Origin: CAYQUC01 sp964514215
GTDB lineage: Bacteria > Pseudomonadota > Gammaproteobacteria > UBA6429 > Thiohalophilaceae
Direction of reading: 5' to 3'
DNA length: 64,000 bases
NCBI GenBank assembly: GCA_964514215.1
Contig: CAZEPW010000012.1
Span: 6,203 to 70,202 of the forward strand
Shown here: positions 61,577 to 64,000 of the stretch, piece by piece
Position numbering within the stretch: the first letter of the stretch is position 1
Layout of the letters: each line of letters begins with the position of its first letter
The notes under the pieces: generated by a model
What the model saw: the letters and a program-made list of their open reading frames with translations, nothing else
What the model was told of the DNA's origin: nothing
The model's database searches: none
Program-made: the position numbers and the translations under genes

Positions 61577-62533
61577 ATGAGTCATATGGTTACAGAATTT
61601 TTTTTATTACCGTGGGATGAGTTACCAGAGGATAGAGTACGGTTTAATAACGTTCTATTAGGTACTTTTGGCTTCTTTATTGCCGTTTTTTTCGGGAGTT
61701 TGTTTATTAAAATTCCTGATATAAAAAAAGACAGCTTTGAACCACTGCCGCCAAGAATAGCGCAGCTTATTGTGGTAAAAAAACAACCGTCATCAAATCG
61801 TAGCAGCAAGGTTAATTTAAAACCTGAAAAAAAATTGGCTCAAAAAAATGTAGCCCCAAAATCACGCTTTACTATTAAAAAAAATATCAATAACAAAAAG
61901 TCAAAAATAGTAACATTATCAAAAGAAAAAATTTCAGAAAAAGCCGTTCAAAAAGCAAAGTTAACAGCGTCTAAGGTTGGTATTGTTGCATTGTCTAACC
62001 AGTTATCGGCGTTGCAAAATATGGCATCGGTTACAACGTTAGAAAATAAATTACACATAAGTTCTGCTCGTTCAGCGTTAAAAACACAAGATTTAATTAG
62101 TGACAAAGCGAAACAAGGTAGTAGTGGCATTTCGACGACAAAACATTCCTTAACTGTTAGCACCCGTTTAGAGGGGGAGGCGATTACGGCTATTAAAAAA
62201 CCGCTTGATTCTATTGCTGCTGTTTCTGCAACAGAACAGAATCAGAGGAGTAAAGAAGATATTGCGTTAGTTTTTGATCGTTATAAGTCGAGTTTTTACT
62301 CTCTTTATCGCCGTGCAGCACGAAAAAAATTAGGGTTGCAAGGCAGAGTTGTTTTTCGAATTAAAATTTTGCCTAATGGCAAGGTTTCTGAATGTTCGAT
62401 TGTTAGCAGTGCTTTAAAATATGCTGTTTTAGAAAATAAATTAATAGCGCGTATTAAATTAATGGACTTTGGTAAAAAAAATGTTGTTGTCTGGTTTGAT
62501 AATTTTCACATTGATTTTTCACCATCGGGTTAA
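61577..62533 (+). CDS. AgmX/PglI-type TonB-like energy-transducing protein
   Basis: A 318-residue protein. ATG 61577 is chosen because the sequence after it (FLLPWDELPEDRVRF) is typical of these proteins. A single TM helix (about residues 30-48) is followed by a basic, low-complexity periplasmic spacer and a C-terminal domain (about 230-318) with SKEDIALVFDRYKSSFYSLYRRA, LQGRVVFRIKILPNGKVSECSIVSS and a final strand. This is the AgmX/PglI C-terminal domain, related to TonB-C. Proteins of this kind couple ExbB/ExbD motors to outer-membrane partners; no motor gene is in the window. Confidence 0.82.
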   Translation: MSHMVTEFFLLPWDELPEDRVRFNNVLLGTFGFFIAVFFGSLFIKIPDIKKDSFEPLPPRIAQLIVVKKQPSSNRSSKVNLKPEKKLAQKNVAPKSRFTIKKNINNKKSKIVTLSKEKISEKAVQKAKLTASKVGIVALSNQLSALQNMASVTTLENKLHISSARSALKTQDLISDKAKQGSSGISTTKHSLTVSTRLEGEAITAIKKPLDSIAAVSATEQNQRSKEDIALVFDRYKSSFYSLYRRAARKKLGLQGRVVFRIKILPNGKVSECSIVSSALKYAVLENKLIARIKLMDFGKKNVVVWFDNFHIDFSPSG

Positions 62534-62613
62534 GTGTAATATACTATAGAAAAAAATCAGTCGATTTTTAATTTAGATTTATTTTAAAATTATGTCGGCT
62601 ATATTTTAGTTTT

Positions 62614-63426
62614 ATGACAAGATGGAATCAAATGATATCATTACAAACTGAGCTTTATTTATTATATTTTGCAAGCATGCTTTACACGCTATTTTCTGTG
62701 TTGGCATTAATTCATTGCAACAAAAGCCGTTATTATAAACCAATTATAACGCTTGGTATTATTGCGCTTATCAGTCACACCACCAGTATAACCATTCATT
62801 GGATACGGGTTGAACATGGGCCTTTTATTAATTTATATGAAATTTTAAACAGTAATGTCTGGAGTTTATTTCTTGCTATTATTTTGTATATGATATTTTT
62901 TAAAAATAGATTATATATATTTAAATTTGTTATGCCGGTCATTCTTATTTTGTTGCTATGGTTATTAACCACCACTGCTGGCGATAGTTATTTACCGCCA
63001 ACATACAATACCATTTGGCTTTATTTTCATGTTGTATCCGGAAAAGTTTTTTTCGCGTTACTTTTGATTGCAACTGGATTAGCCGTTTATTCCTTGTTTA
63101 ATAGAAAAAATTCCAATGTAAACCATTCTGAAATCACCTTATTGGCGTATAAATTTTTAACGATTGCTTTTGTGTTTGATTCTTTTATGTTGTTTTTTGG
63201 TGCTGTTTGGGCGCAAGATGCCTGGGGTCGTTATTGGTCATGGGATCCTTTGGAAACCTGGGCTTTTTTAACTTGGCTTAGTATTGTATTTGCACTTCAT
63301 ATACAAGATAAATCGAAGCAGTCTGTGCTGTTTCGAGGTGTTATTATTGTTAGTTTTTTTCTGGCTTTTCTCACTTTTTTTGGCGTGCCTTTTATTTCAA
63401 AATCAGCGCATCAAGGGATGGTTTAG
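62614..63426 (+). CDS. ccsA: Cytochrome c biogenesis protein CcsA (ResC-like)
   Basis: A 270-residue protein with about eight TM helices. The haem-handling motif AQDAWGRYWSWDPLETWAF (WWD-type) lies near residues 204-222, and His residues in conserved loops may serve as axial haem ligands. CcsA with CcsB/ResB forms the system II synthase that attaches haem to CxxCH proteins. No ccsB/resB gene lies beside it. It begins 80 bp after the TonB-like gene. Confidence 0.9.
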   Translation: MTRWNQMISLQTELYLLYFASMLYTLFSVLALIHCNKSRYYKPIITLGIIALISHTTSITIHWIRVEHGPFINLYEILNSNVWSLFLAIILYMIFFKNRLYIFKFVMPVILILLLWLLTTTAGDSYLPPTYNTIWLYFHVVSGKVFFALLLIATGLAVYSLFNRKNSNVNHSEITLLAYKFLTIAFVFDSFMLFFGAVWAQDAWGRYWSWDPLETWAFLTWLSIVFALHIQDKSKQSVLFRGVIIVSFFLAFLTFFGVPFISKSAHQGMV

Positions 63427-63429
63427 GTT

Positions 63430-63954
63430 ATGGCGACTAAAAATCCTATAATACGAAATGTTTTTCTGGCGATTGCGCTTGGAATTATTATTTGGGTCAG
63501 TGGTTATTCGATTCGTCATTTTATGGATAGTCCTGCGCCTACGGTTGAATTGCTGTCAAGCAAGAAACAAAATATTGAGTTGTTGTTTAATTCTGGCATT
63601 GGTTTTATGCAGCGTAAACAATATCAGCAAGCCGTTAATCAATGGCAGAAATTATTGGCTTTAACGTCTACGATGCCAGAAGCATATGTCAATTTGGGTT
63701 ACGCTTTATTCGAGCTTGCTGATTATCCAGCGGCGAAAAATAATTTTCAACATGCTTTAACGCTAGAACCTTATCAAGCGAATGCTTATTATGGCTTGGC
63801 TATATGTTATGAAAAATCCGGCAATATTGCCGCAGCGAGTGGTGCTATGCGTAGTTTTATTCACTTATCAAAAAAAGACGATGCTTTTGTTCGTAAAGCA
63901 CAGGCAGCTTTGTGGGAATGGCAAACAACACAGCAAAAAGATAAAAGTAACTAA
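63430..63954 (+). CDS. Membrane-anchored TPR protein beside CcsA
   Basis: A 174-residue protein with an N-terminal TM helix (about residues 8-28) and a C-terminal TPR domain (about 50-150) with MPEAYVNLGYALFELADYPAAKNNFQHAL and ANAYYGLAICYEKSGNIAAA. The layout resembles NrfG/CcmH-type apocytochrome chaperones. It lies 3 bp after ccsA, supporting a role in presenting apocytochrome. Its stop codon overlaps the first bases of a MITE-like element. Confidence 0.83.
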   Translation: MATKNPIIRNVFLAIALGIIIWVSGYSIRHFMDSPAPTVELLSSKKQNIELLFNSGIGFMQRKQYQQAVNQWQKLLALTSTMPEAYVNLGYALFELADYPAAKNNFQHALTLEPYQANAYYGLAICYEKSGNIAAASGAMRSFIHLSKKDDAFVRKAQAALWEWQTTQQKDKSN

Positions 63955-64000
63955 CCTGAACTCGGGATAAGAAAAATATTTATTGCTGTTCAAAAATGCT
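63953..64000 (+). mobile_element. MITE-like element, second copy (cut by window end)
   Basis: The first 48 bases, starting AACCTGAACTCGGGATAAG, match 39089-39136 with three mismatches. Its first two bases are the last two of the upstream stop codon. The right end is outside the window. Confidence 0.7.

Noticed and set aside
62552..62569. AAAAATC/GATTTTT hairpin before ccsA as a terminator
   Set aside because: The stem is almost all A-T pairs and too weak. ccsA most likely shares the transcript of the genes before it.
1..64000. CRISPR arrays, tRNA or rRNA genes, prophage genes, complete insertion sequences
   Set aside because: Read for and not seen. No regularly spaced direct repeats, no cloverleaf with a CCA end, and no transposase or phage structural genes.

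Overview
The window is AT-rich chromosomal DNA from a gammaproteobacterium, probably a free-living facultative or microaerobic respirer. Gene order supports this: ftsY-ftsE-ftsX near rpoH, two M16 peptidases followed by rsmD, coaD, a YfhL-type ferredoxin and mutM, then rpmB-rpmG, radC, coaBC, dut, algC, argB, slmA, pyrE and a Crc/ExoIII-type gene, all in an order familiar from Pseudomonas and relatives. I cannot assign a genus. There are no rRNA, tRNA, CRISPR, phage or complete IS genes. Several genes appear to start at TTG or GTG.

Layout. 1-5.9 kb: end of a cbb3 oxidase operon (ccoP tail, ccoG, ccoH/fixH, ccoI, ccoS) plus a possible 33-residue membrane peptide. 6.1-11.9 kb: an accessory block with a VWA-domain membrane protein, coiled-coil proteins, and a membrane-anchored, active-site-degenerate relative of the exonuclease VII large subunit. 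11.9-17.3 kb: rpoH behind two CIRCE-like operators, a two-receiver diguanylate cyclase, and ftsX-ftsE-ftsY. 17.6-24.3 kb: M16 peptidase pair, rsmD, a TonB-C lipoprotein, coaD, ferredoxin, gamma-glutamyltransferase. 24.4-31.3 kb: DUF4870 protein, an RpfF-like (DSF synthase-type) enzyme, mutM, a PA2779-type protein and a four-gene GldA/F/G-like ABC operon. 31.5-38.9 kb: a globin-coupled diguanylate cyclase, HyuA, an EAL-HDOD protein, an HPP membrane protein, Hsp20 with a small upstream ORF, and a patatin. 39-52.3 kb: the conserved rpmG-to-ampG housekeeping run. 52.3-55.5 kb: a SafE-like membrane protein, an HxlR regulator divergent from a small membrane protein, and a U32 peptidase-family tRNA hydroxylation protein. 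55.6-64 kb: a co-directional envelope cluster of a small periplasmic protein, a 1477-residue TPR protein, a TPR lipoprotein, a second small secreted protein, an AgmX/PglI-type TonB-like protein, CcsA and another TPR protein.

How parts connect. FNR/ANR-like boxes lie before the envelope cluster, before argB and before the small-ORF/hsp20 pair, fitting an organism that senses oxygen and uses cbb3 oxidase and c-type cytochromes. Cyclic-di-GMP and possibly DSF signalling are represented by two diguanylate cyclases, an EAL-HDOD protein and the RpfF-like enzyme. HrcA-type repression of rpoH would join the two classical heat-shock circuits.

The best candidates for something undescribed are the VWA/ExoVII-like block, the tandem CIRCE operators on rpoH, the TPR/TonB-like/CcsA cluster without local ExbB/ExbD, and two families of short dispersed repeats (a 171-bp MITE-like element and a 110-bp intergenic repeat). 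All functions are read from sequence by eye; no database search was run.
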